DNA of 64,000 nucleotides from DATBAX01 sp963762965 (lineage in GTDB: Bacteria > Acidobacteriota > Terriglobia > Terriglobales > Acidobacteriaceae): the NCBI GenBank assembly GCA_963762965.1, contig CAVXME010000006.1, positions 124,001 through 188,000 on the forward strand. The letters run 5' to 3'. The position numbers and the translations under genes were made by a program. How positions within the stretch are numbered: position 1 is the stretch's first letter; each line of letters opens with the position of its first letter. This document shows, piece after piece, positions 26,508 through 35,800 of the stretch. The notes beneath the pieces are model-generated. The model was not told the DNA's origin. It did no database searches and saw only the letters and a list, made by a program, of their open reading frames with translations.

Positions 26508-27968
26508 TCAAACGTATCCCAGCCCCGCTAGCCGGTCGTGAATAGTCTTCTCATCACTGTCACCGGAATTGCCACTGGGACTTTTCTTCTCCATGCCCGC
26601 CACCAATGAGCGGCCTTGCATGGTCTCAGGAATCTCGTAGCCTGCGAGATCGAGCAACGTAGGAGCGATATCGAGCAGACGTGCGCCCTCGTATTCGCCA
26701 CTCAGCGGGCAATTCGGAGCGACCAGGATGAACATTCCATATTGTGCATGGTTGCAACCGTCGGGGCCTGTGTCATTTTCCTGTACGTGGATCTTCGAAT
26801 GGCCCACAGTCCCAATAGAACGCCAGTAGAGTCCTCCGAAATGGACGATCAAATCGGGCGCCACGTTTCTTACGTTTTGATAGAGCTCTTTCGGCTTGAA
26901 AACGAGCGAGTTCAGCGGCTGGCCTTTGTCGTCCTGCAAAGCTTCGAGCTTGGCCTTCATCGCGTTCTGGAAAGATTCATACTCGGCAGCGGGGATCATG
27001 CCTTGCGGTTCGCGCCCTTGCACGTTGAAGAACATGCGGGCGTAGTAACCGCCCTCGCTCCAGACTTTGGTCTTACTCCAGTTCACGTTGAGCTTGTCGA
27101 ACGGGGTGAGCGAAGTGGGATATTCGTTTAGAACCAGCAGGCCTTCTTTGATGAGCCATTCGTTAATGGCAATGCCGCCGTCGAGACGTTGCGCGCCATG
27201 GTCTGACACTACCAAGACAATGGTGTCGTTATCGAGCAACTCGAGCGCGGCGCCGATCTGCTCATCCAGCCATAAGTAATATTCCGGAATAGCATTTTCA
27301 TAGGGATTGCCCGGCTTATATTGCACGTGCTCCTTGTCGAAATAGTTCCAGAAGCCGTGATGCATGCGGTCGAGACCGATATCGACAAAATGAAAATATT
27401 CCCACTCCTGTTCGGCCAGCAACCAGCGCACCACCTGCCATTGCTTGCGGCTCATGGCGAAAATTTCGTCTTTGAGCCAGTCTTTGCGGTCGGTGCGGAA
27501 ATTCTTAACGTCGCAGGGATACTCGCCAACAAGTTCGGTGATTTTAGTTTTGATATTCGGCGGATAGGTGAAGTCGTTCTTGACTGTGTCGGGAGTGAGA
27601 AAACACCCGATGCTGATGCCGTTGATGCGCCGGGGAGGATAATTCGGCGGCACTCCTACGATGATCGACTTCTTCCCTTCCCTGGCCAGTTGGTCCCAAA
27701 TGGCCAGAGCCTTGATGGATGCGGAATTCGCAAATCCAAGTTTGTCATAGGAATGGTCAACCCGGTTGCGAAAGCCATAGACACCGAGCGAACCAGGATC
27801 CTGGCTGGTGGTCATACACATCCAAGCCGGGACGGTGATCGGAGGAATCACACTCTGCAAACGCCCGTACACCCCGAGGTCCATCAAGCGGCGAATGTTT
27901 ACCAGCCGCTCGTCGTGAAAAATTACATCGGGTGCGGCGCAATCGAGTCCGAGAACGCAGATCTTCAT
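26508..27968 (-). CDS. Alkaline-phosphatase-superfamily phosphohydrolase (second of a pair)
   Basis: 486 residues. GLDCAAPD near the start supplies the first metal-binding Asp, VPAWMCMTT holds the nucleophile-region Thr, and VSDHGAQ the later Asp-His pair: the pattern of type I phosphodiesterase/nucleotide pyrophosphatase and COG3379-type proteins. No signal peptide, so probably cytoplasmic or peripheral. It follows the paralogue at 27987-29852 by 18 bases in the same direction. The substrate is unknown. Confidence 0.75.
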   Translation of the reverse strand: MKICVLGLDCAAPDVIFHDERLVNIRRLMDLGVYGRLQSVIPPITVPAWMCMTTSQDPGSLGVYGFRNRVDHSYDKLGFANSASIKALAIWDQLAREGKKSIIVGVPPNYPPRRINGISIGCFLTPDTVKNDFTYPPNIKTKITELVGEYPCDVKNFRTDRKDWLKDEIFAMSRKQWQVVRWLLAEQEWEYFHFVDIGLDRMHHGFWNYFDKEHVQYKPGNPYENAIPEYYLWLDEQIGAALELLDNDTIVLVVSDHGAQRLDGGIAINEWLIKEGLLVLNEYPTSLTPFDKLNVNWSKTKVWSEGGYYARMFFNVQGREPQGMIPAAEYESFQNAMKAKLEALQDDKGQPLNSLVFKPKELYQNVRNVAPDLIVHFGGLYWRSIGTVGHSKIHVQENDTGPDGCNHAQYGMFILVAPNCPLSGEYEGARLLDIAPTLLDLAGYEIPETMQGRSLVAGMEKKSPSGNSGDSDEKTIHDRLAGLGYV

Positions 27969-27986
27969 AAAGTCAGAATACAGGTT

Positions 27987-29852
27987 TTACAGCAATGAGC
28001 TGCCTTCCATGGATTCAGGGACGGCCACCTGTAGATAATTGAGGATTGTGGGCGCAAGGTCAATGATTCTTGGAGAACTCGTTGGATCTGACCCTTGCCG
28101 TATTGCCCGATTCATAAACAAAATACCAGGAACGGTCTCCGGGTCGACGATGTGATCGCCGCTCCAGCGGCGCATATTGTCTTCAATCAGCGAGTTGGCA
28201 AAGCCACCTACTGCCGTATGCCACGAAACCCGAAATCCAGGATTGAAATTCACCAGCAGATCCGGCGAATTTCCGACGAATGCTCCTGAATACAACTCTT
28301 CGCGTCGAGAAACATTGCGGATGGCGGCTCGTTGCGTGTGCGCGTCCGGCAAATTCGCTAAACCGCTTTGAATCGCCCCGCGCACCTTGTCCGCCTCCGT
28401 TCCTTCTTCGAGAATGCCGGCGTGTTCGCGGCCTTTGAAGTTGAGATAGATTCCGCCCAGTCCGACCGCATAGGCAGAGGTTTTTGACCAATCCACGGAT
28501 GAAAATCCGTCGCCTAATTCTTCGCCCGGCTTGTGATTGTCCTTGAGCGCCAGCAATCCGTTTTGCCACAGCCACGTATTGGTGTCGAAGGCGCGGCGGA
28601 AAGTTCCAAAGCCATGGTCGGAAAGTACGATGAGCAAAGTGTTCTCATCGACTTTATCGAGCACGGCGGCCAGCAGCGCATCACACTTGCGGTAGTGCTC
28701 TTCAATGCGAGTCGCCAGCTCCAGCGAGAGATCGGGTTCAAAACATGGATGTTGCGGGTCGCGAAAACGCCAGAGCATGTGCTGCACTCGATCCGGAGTA
28801 TCGAAGAGCATGTAGAAGAACCCTTCGGTGAACCGGGACAGTTCGAACTGCATCATGCGCTCGCGCTCGCCGAGCACCAGATCGCATTGCTGCAAATAGG
28901 CAGACTCATCCAGACGTCCATTGTTCAAGCCGTTGTGATCTTCCGCCATGCCCAGAGTAGAAAAGAGCCCGATCTTTTCGGAAAGCTCTTTGGCGTAATC
29001 GCCGGGAGACGACACCGGAAACATGGGCGCGGCAGGATCAAAGTTTACCGCCGAAACATAAAACTCAACATGGGGCTCGATCTGGCGAACGTAAACTCTT
29101 GCGATCCCAGTGACCGATTGCAGCAAGGAAAACTTGAATTTGAAGCGCACCCACTCGCTCCAGCCCTTCTCGGCAACTTCAATTTTCGCTGGAGAGCCTC
29201 CTGTTTGAATGATCAGGCATCGCGATGCTTTGTCCACCTGCACTCGAATGTCGCAGAAGGTATCGCTGGGAGGTGTGAGCCTAGTATTTCTCGGGCCAAT
29301 TACGCGCGTCGTCAAGTCTATGCCTGAATCAAGCTGAATCAGTTGCTCGTTTTCTTCGGCGCGCACGGTTTTGTCCTGGGTGTAGAACGTGCCCTTGCTT
29401 TGACTTCCTCGAAGGTCGGGGACGCCGACACCTGCAATCATTCTTCCCAGAAGTGGTTCTGTCGGAAACGTGCATGGACAGCGGAGAATCGTGCTAGCGA
29501 CGCCTGCCTGGGTAAGCCGCTGCCAAAGCGGCACGCCTTTGCGCTGGTTCACCACCCGGGGCTGCGCAAGCATGCTCTTTGAACGCTCGAAGCGGTTCAG
29601 GGCCGCATCTGGCAGATACGTTTCGGGATCGCGTGAGATGAAATCGAATATGCCGTGACCGCCGGGATTCGTTCCGGTCATGAATGAAGACCACGCGACC
29701 GGAGTCTGCGCCGGATAAGTGGTTCGGAGTCGGCTATAGCTGCCAGCTTGCCGGATTTTCGCCAGATTCGGCAACTCGCCGCGTCCCAGCATGGCTTCCA
29801 CAATAGTGGGTTCGAGACCGTCCAAGCCGATGACGATTACTTTTTTTCGCAA
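27987..29852 (-). CDS. Alkaline-phosphatase-superfamily phosphohydrolase (first of a pair)
   Basis: 621 residues, a paralogue of the next gene with the same signatures: IGLDGLEP at the start, AQTPVAWSSFMTG at about 48-60, LSDHGFGTFRR near 400. It has an internal insertion of roughly 130 residues relative to its neighbour (about 190-260). The start is a TTG at 29850-29852. It is 17 bases downstream of a short membrane-protein gene, so the three form an operon. A phosphoester of a lipid, sugar or nucleotide is the likely substrate. Confidence 0.75.
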   Translation of the reverse strand: MRKKVIVIGLDGLEPTIVEAMLGRGELPNLAKIRQAGSYSRLRTTYPAQTPVAWSSFMTGTNPGGHGIFDFISRDPETYLPDAALNRFERSKSMLAQPRVVNQRKGVPLWQRLTQAGVASTILRCPCTFPTEPLLGRMIAGVGVPDLRGSQSKGTFYTQDKTVRAEENEQLIQLDSGIDLTTRVIGPRNTRLTPPSDTFCDIRVQVDKASRCLIIQTGGSPAKIEVAEKGWSEWVRFKFKFSLLQSVTGIARVYVRQIEPHVEFYVSAVNFDPAAPMFPVSSPGDYAKELSEKIGLFSTLGMAEDHNGLNNGRLDESAYLQQCDLVLGERERMMQFELSRFTEGFFYMLFDTPDRVQHMLWRFRDPQHPCFEPDLSLELATRIEEHYRKCDALLAAVLDKVDENTLLIVLSDHGFGTFRRAFDTNTWLWQNGLLALKDNHKPGEELGDGFSSVDWSKTSAYAVGLGGIYLNFKGREHAGILEEGTEADKVRGAIQSGLANLPDAHTQRAAIRNVSRREELYSGAFVGNSPDLLVNFNPGFRVSWHTAVGGFANSLIEDNMRRWSGDHIVDPETVPGILFMNRAIRQGSDPTSSPRIIDLAPTILNYLQVAVPESMEGSSLL

Positions 29853-29869
29853 GAGGTAAGAACCTGAGA

Positions 29870-30073
29870 CTACGGAGTCTTTGCGGAAGTATTTTTAGTG
29901 GATTCTGCGGCAACTGGCTCGGGAGAACCCGTAATCTTGCGAATCATCTTGAAGAACGCCCCAACAACTTTATTCCAGAACATGAGCAGGAGCCCGAGCA
30001 GGCCAGCCAGACCGGAGGTGACACCCATCACCTGATCGGGCCCGGCATAAAAACCCAACAGGTCAAATCGCAT
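29870..30073 (-). CDS. Small single-pass membrane protein
   Basis: 67 residues from the ATG at 30073, which has a strong AAGGAGG site 4 bases upstream. One hydrophobic segment (VTSGLAGLLGLLLMFWNKVVGAFF, about 15-38), a basic patch, then a Ser/Thr/Ala tail (TGSPEPVAAESTKN). It is the first gene of a tight minus-strand set with the two phosphohydrolases, so it may anchor or partner them. No family recognised. Confidence 0.7.
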   Translation of the reverse strand: MRFDLLGFYAGPDQVMGVTSGLAGLLGLLLMFWNKVVGAFFKMIRKITGSPEPVAAESTKNTSAKTP

Positions 30074-30197
30074 GAACCCTCCTTGATCCAATTCTACGGC
30101 AGATTCGCCGCGGGGGAGCCAAAATGTGGACGAATCGGCATTGACAATGAGAGTGGCAACGAATGATTTGAAGCAATCAATGCCGGACTAGCCGCCA

Positions 30198-31406
30198 TCA
30201 CAAGACCCTTTCATGCGCGTAGCCGCCAGCGCTCAGGGCTGAAAGCAACTCAGCGATATGCTCCGGACCGCGGGTCTCCATGGTGATGTCAATTGCAGTA
30301 TCACCCAGATTCACTCCGTAGTAGGCCCGGTCATAAGACGTCTCGACAATGTTGGCGCGGTGGTCCGCCAGGATCCCGGTCAATTTGTGCAGAGCGCCGG
30401 GATAATCGGGAAGATGGACCCGCAGACGGACGAGCCGTCCGTCCTTCACCAAGCCGCGCTCCATGATGCGAGCCAGCAGCGTGACGTCGATATTGCCGCC
30501 ACAAACCAGCACTGCAATTTTCTCACCCGTGAGTTGAACTTTTCGATTGACTAACGCCGCAAGCGCTGCAGCACCAGCCCCTTCCGCCAGCGTTTTCTCC
30601 CGTTCCAATAAAAGAAGAACGGCGTTGGCGATTTCTTCTTCGTCGACGGTAACAATGTCGTCCACATACTTTTGCACCAACGGAAGCGTCCGATCGCCTG
30701 CGCGACGCACAGCAATTCCGTCAGCGATAGTCGCAGCCGGGGCCAGGGTCACCGGTTTTCCCTCAGCCACCGCAGCTTTCATTGACGGCAATCGCGCCGG
30801 TTGAACGCCAATGATCTTGACCTTGGGATTGGTCTCCTTGACCGCGCAAGCGATGCCGCCGATCAGTCCACCTCCTCCGATGGGAGCGACGATGACCTCT
30901 ATGTCAGGATGTTGCTGGAGGATTTCAAGTCCGAGAGTTCCCTGCCCGGCGATGACCGCGTCATCATCGAAGGGATGCACGAAGGTCAAATGCTGCTCGT
31001 TGCCCAGACGAATCGCCTCTTCGCAGGCCTCATCGTAGTTCGCGCCAAAGAGAACCACGTCCGCGCCGTACGACTTCGTGGCGGACACCTTGATCAGCGG
31101 AGTCGTCAGCGGCATGCAGATCAGCGCGCGAATCCCGTGCTTGCCAGCGTGATACGCAAGACCCTGAGCGTGGTTACCGGCGGAAGCCGCAATCACACCC
31201 TGAGCGCGTTCCTGTGCGGTGAGAGTCAACAACTTGTTCAGCGCTCCACGTTCCTTGAAGGCCCCAGTGCGCTGCAAATTATCGAGCTTGAGATAAATAG
31301 AGTTTCCGGTCAGTTGCGAAAAATGTTCTGAGCGCGCGCACGGAGAAAGATAAATGGACTCGCGGATGCGTCCTAAAGCCGCCTGGATATCGGGGAGTGT
31401 GACCAT
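30198..31406 (-). CDS. Threonine ammonia-lyase with ACT domain
   Basis: 402 residues, fold-type II PLP enzyme that deaminates threonine to 2-oxobutanoate, the first step toward isoleucine or of threonine breakdown. The PLP lysine is K51 in RTGAFKERGA; the glycine-rich phosphate loop GGGGLIGG is near 180. A single C-terminal ACT domain (about 325-402) marks the shorter, catabolic-type or ilvA2-like enzyme rather than the two-ACT E. coli IlvA form. It is 24 bases downstream of gltD on the same strand and may be part of that transcript. Confidence 0.9.
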   Translation of the reverse strand: MVTLPDIQAALGRIRESIYLSPCARSEHFSQLTGNSIYLKLDNLQRTGAFKERGALNKLLTLTAQERAQGVIAASAGNHAQGLAYHAGKHGIRALICMPLTTPLIKVSATKSYGADVVLFGANYDEACEEAIRLGNEQHLTFVHPFDDDAVIAGQGTLGLEILQQHPDIEVIVAPIGGGGLIGGIACAVKETNPKVKIIGVQPARLPSMKAAVAEGKPVTLAPAATIADGIAVRRAGDRTLPLVQKYVDDIVTVDEEEIANAVLLLLEREKTLAEGAGAAALAALVNRKVQLTGEKIAVLVCGGNIDVTLLARIMERGLVKDGRLVRLRVHLPDYPGALHKLTGILADHRANIVETSYDRAYYGVNLGDTAIDITMETRGPEHIAELLSALSAGGYAHERVL

Positions 31407-31430
31407 GCAATGGTTGAGTGTATCGGAAAA

Positions 31431-32894
31431 TCAGGACAACATGGCATGCGTGCCTGCCGAGGATTGCGAAACCGGCTGTCCCAAGCTGGTTTCTTTCAGA
31501 TAACGGTCGATTCCTACCGCAGCTTTCCGGCCCTCGGCAATGGCCCACACCACGAGCGATTGCCCGCGGCGCATATCGCCGGCAGCAAAGACACCTGAAA
31601 CCGACGTCATGTAATTGACATCCGCGGCCACATTGCCGCGCGCGTCCAGAGTCAACCCCAACTGCTCGATCATTCCATTGCGGACCGGACCTAGGAAGCC
31701 CATGGCGAGCAGCACCAGGTCGGCATCGATGGTGAACTCGCCATCGGAAATCGCTTCAAACTTCGGAGGAGCTCCAACCCGGACGCCATGAAGTTGCTTC
31801 ACGTTGCCATCGGCATCGCCACTGAATTTCTGAGTGGCTACGCTCCATTCCCGGATGCCGCCTTCTTCATGTGCACCTTCAACGCGCAACTGCATCGGCC
31901 AAAGTGGCCACGGAGTCTGCGGTGACCGGCTATCCGGCGGCACCGGCATGATCTCGAATTGCCGCACGGAGCGCGGCTTTTGACGATGCACCGTTCCCAG
32001 GCAATCCGCGCCAGTGTCCCCACCGCCAATAATTACGACGTGCTTGTCGGCCGCCAGGATTTCCAATTCCAATTCAATCGCGTCGCCTTCGCAGCGCCGG
32101 TTCTGCTGCGGGAGAAAATCCATCGCGTAGTGAATGCCCTTCAGTTCCCGCCCCGGAACCTGCAAATCGCGAGAATGTTCAGCTCCGCCAGCGAGCAGGA
32201 TTGCGTCGAATTCGCGTTGCAGATCGTCCACCGGCACGCTCTTTCCCACGTGCGCTTTGGTCACAAATCGCACACCTTCCGCCGACATCTGTTCCAGTCG
32301 CCGGTCGACGATGCGCTTCTCCATCTTGAATTCCGGAATGCCATACCGAAGCAATCCACCAATGCGATCGGCCTTCTCATAGACGGTCACCCAATGTCCA
32401 GCGCGGTTGAGCTGCTGCGCTGCTGCCAGCCCCGCCGGTCCCGAACCAACCACGGCGACCTTTTTGCCGGTACGGAATTTCGGCGGCTCCGGCCGAATCC
32501 AACCTTCGGCGAATCCTCGCTCCACAATGCTCTTTTCGATCTGCTTGATGGTCACGGCCGGCTGATTGATCCCCAACACACACGAAGCTTCACACGGGGC
32601 CGGGCAAATGCGTCCCGTAAATTCAGGAAAGTTATTAGTCGAATGCAACTGGCGGACTGCTTCTTTCCACCGCCCGCGATAAACCAGATCGTTCCAGTCA
32701 GGGATGAGATTGTTGACCGGGCAGCCGGTGTGGCAAAACGGCACGCCGCAATCCATGCAGCGGGCGCCCTGGGTGCGCAGCTTGTCCTCGGGAAAGTCGA
32801 GATAAATTTCGAACCAGTCGTTGACCCGCTGCGTTACTGGGCGGCGCTGAGGAAGTTCGCGGGGAAATTCCATGAAACCCGTGGTCTTACCCAT
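31431..32894 (-). CDS. gltD: Glutamate synthase, small subunit
   Basis: 487 residues. N-terminal iron-sulfur cysteines (CMDCGVPFCHTGCP and CPAPCEASC), then an FAD-binding GSGPAGLAAAQQL motif near 150 and an NAD(P)H-binding GGGDTGADC motif near 290. It passes electrons from NAD(P)H to the large subunit for glutamate formation. It overlaps the end of gltB by 8 bases, so the two are translationally linked. Confidence 0.95.
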   Translation of the reverse strand: MGKTTGFMEFPRELPQRRPVTQRVNDWFEIYLDFPEDKLRTQGARCMDCGVPFCHTGCPVNNLIPDWNDLVYRGRWKEAVRQLHSTNNFPEFTGRICPAPCEASCVLGINQPAVTIKQIEKSIVERGFAEGWIRPEPPKFRTGKKVAVVGSGPAGLAAAQQLNRAGHWVTVYEKADRIGGLLRYGIPEFKMEKRIVDRRLEQMSAEGVRFVTKAHVGKSVPVDDLQREFDAILLAGGAEHSRDLQVPGRELKGIHYAMDFLPQQNRRCEGDAIELELEILAADKHVVIIGGGDTGADCLGTVHRQKPRSVRQFEIMPVPPDSRSPQTPWPLWPMQLRVEGAHEEGGIREWSVATQKFSGDADGNVKQLHGVRVGAPPKFEAISDGEFTIDADLVLLAMGFLGPVRNGMIEQLGLTLDARGNVAADVNYMTSVSGVFAAGDMRRGQSLVVWAIAEGRKAAVGIDRYLKETSLGQPVSQSSAGTHAMLS

Positions 32895-35800
32895 GCTGCA
32901 CCTGCTCGAGTTCGACCGGGATGGGCAGCGGCTGCCCCGGAATGTACTGCTCCCGCGTCCGGCTTACTCCCAGCACTCGCTTGAATTCGTGAGGGAATAT
33001 TTTAATAAATCGCGGTAACATCTCCGTCCAGTTGTCGAGAATGGACTTCGCACGCCGGCTTCCCGTCAATTCATGGTGTCGCGCAATTAGATCGTGCACG
33101 ATCCGCACGTCCTGGCTTTCGATCACAGGTTCAAGATCAACCGATGCCAGGTTGCAGCGCTTCTCCGTAAAATCCAGCTTCTCGTCGAAAACATAAGCGA
33201 TTCCGCCGCTCATACCGGCGGCAAAATTTCGTCCACATTTTCCCAGGACAAGCACCAGGCCCTGGGTCATATATTCGCAGCCGTGATCCCCAACACCTTC
33301 CACCACAGCCGTCGCCCCGGAATTACGCACTGCGAACCGCTCCCCCGCCATCCCATTGAAGAATGCCTCGCCCGTAGTTGCACCGTAGAGGACGACATTG
33401 CCTATCAAAATATTTTCCTCGGCGGCGAACCGGGAATTCTTGGGCGGATACACAATCACCCGCCCGCCGGAAAGGCCTTTGCCAACGTAGTCGTTGGCCT
33501 CGCCCTCCAGGGTCAGCGTGATGCCGTTGGCAAGGAACGCTCCAAAGCTTTGCCCAGCTGAACCCTTGAAATGAATGCGGATGGTGTCATCCGGCAGCCC
33601 ATTCGAACCATAGCGCCGCGCGATTTCACCGCTCAACATTGCGCCCACGGTGCGATTCACGTTGCGAATAGGAAAACTCATCTCGACGGGCGTACGCAGT
33701 TCCAGCGCCTCACGTGCGTACTGGATGAGTTGATAATCCAGTGCCTGATTCAAACCATGGTCCTGGGCCTGCACGCAATGACGGGCCACGCGTCCCGGCA
33801 TCGGCGGGCTGTACAGGATGGCGGAGAAATCCAGGCCTCGGGCTTTCCAATGGTCGACGGCAGGCTGCGCATCGAGCATGTCCACACGACCCACCATGTC
33901 GTCCACTTTGCGAAATCCCATCTGCGCCATGTATTGCCGAACTTGCTCGGCTATAAAGAAAAAGAAATTGATGACATGCTCGGGCTGGCCCTGGAACAGC
34001 TTTCGCAGTTCCGGATCCTGCGTAGCGATGCCAACCGAACAGGTATTGAGGTGGCATTTGCGCATCATGATGCAGCCCATCGCGATCAACGGAGTCGTGG
34101 CAAATCCGAACTCTTCTGCGCCCAATAATGCCGCGATGACTACGTCTCTTCCCGTCTGTAGTTTTCCGTCGGTTTGCACGCGGATGCGGCTGCGCAGATC
34201 GTTGAGCAGCAGCACTTGCTGTGTTTCGGCGAGACCCAGTTCCCAGGGAATACCGGCATGCTTGATCGAACTCAAGGGCGACGCACCGGTACCGCCGCTG
34301 TCACCGCTGATGAGCACGACATCAGCATGTGCTTTTGCAACACCCGCAGCCACCGTCCCCACGCCAACTTCCGCGACCAGCTTGACCGCAATGCGGGCGC
34401 GAGGATTCACGTTCTTCAGGTCGTAAATCAGTTGCGCGAGATCTTCAATAGAATAAATATCGTGATGCGGCGGCGGCGAAATCAGCCCCACCCCCGGTGT
34501 GGAATGCCGCAAGCGCGCAATCACTTCGTCCACTTTGTGGCCGGGAAGTTGCCCGCCTTCGCCGGGCTTGGCGCCTTGCGCCATTTTGATCTGCAACTCA
34601 TCGGCATTAATCAAATAATTCGCGGTTACACCAAAACGCGCCGAGGCCACTTGTTTCACCGCGCTCCGCCGCAAATCTCCATTCGCGTCGCGTTTGTAGC
34701 GCTCCTCGTCTTCGCCGCCCTCTCCAGTATTCGACTTTCCCCCGATCCGGTTCATAGCGATCGCCAGGGTTTCGTGCGCTTCTTTGCTGATCGAACCAAA
34801 TGACATCGCTCCCGTAGTAAAGCGCTTCACAATCTCTTTTGCGGGTTCGACTTTTTCGATCGGAATCGGTTTGCTGGCCGTCTTGATTTGCATCAAGCTG
34901 CGCAAGGTCGCTAGGTTGCGGCTCTGCTTGTCGATGAGATCGGTGTATTCCTGAAACGTCTCGAAATTCGACTCACGCACCGAACGTTGCAGCTTGCTGA
35001 TGGTTTCTGGATTCAACAGGTGGTATTCGCCGTCGGTACGGAAGTGGTAGCTGCCCCCGACTGCAAGCTCGGTATCGAATTCGCTAACCGGACGGAAAGC
35101 ATGTTCGTGTTTCATCTGCGCTTCACGAGCCAATACGTCGAGTCCGATACCTTCAAGACGCGAGGTGGTCCCCGCAAAATATGCGTCGATCAGTTCTTTG
35201 TTGAGTCCGATGGCTTCGAAAACCTGGGCGCCGCGATAGCTTTGCAGGGTCGAAATCCCCATCTTCGAGAAAGTCTTCAACAGTCCCTTGTTGACCGCTT
35301 TGGTGAAGTGCTTCACCGCGGTTTCCGCCGACGTGCCGTCGGGCAGATAGCCTCGCGCAGCGAGATCTTCGAGAGTCTCAACCGCGAGATAAGGATTAAT
35401 TGCGCTCGCCCCGTAACCGATCAATAGCGCAAAATGCATCACCTCTCTCGGCTCGCCAGATTCAATGATGAGCGCCACCTGGGTGCGCGTTTCTTCGCGC
35501 ACCAGCAAGTTGTGAACAGCGGCCAACGCCAGCAAGCTGGGAATCGGCGCGTAATCTTTATCAACGCCGCGATCCGACAAAATCAAAAGCGAATATCCCG
35601 AATTCACCGCCAGTGACGCTCGCTGCGACAGTTCATCCAAAGCACGTCTGAGTCCGGCTTCGCCATCAGCAGCTCGGAACAGCGCGGGGAGCGTGATCGC
35701 CAAAAGGTCTCCGCGCGAAACCCGGCGCAGCTTTTCCAAATCACGATTGGTAAGTATGGGATGCGGCAGCTTCAGGGTGTGGCAGTTTTCCGGCGTCTCT

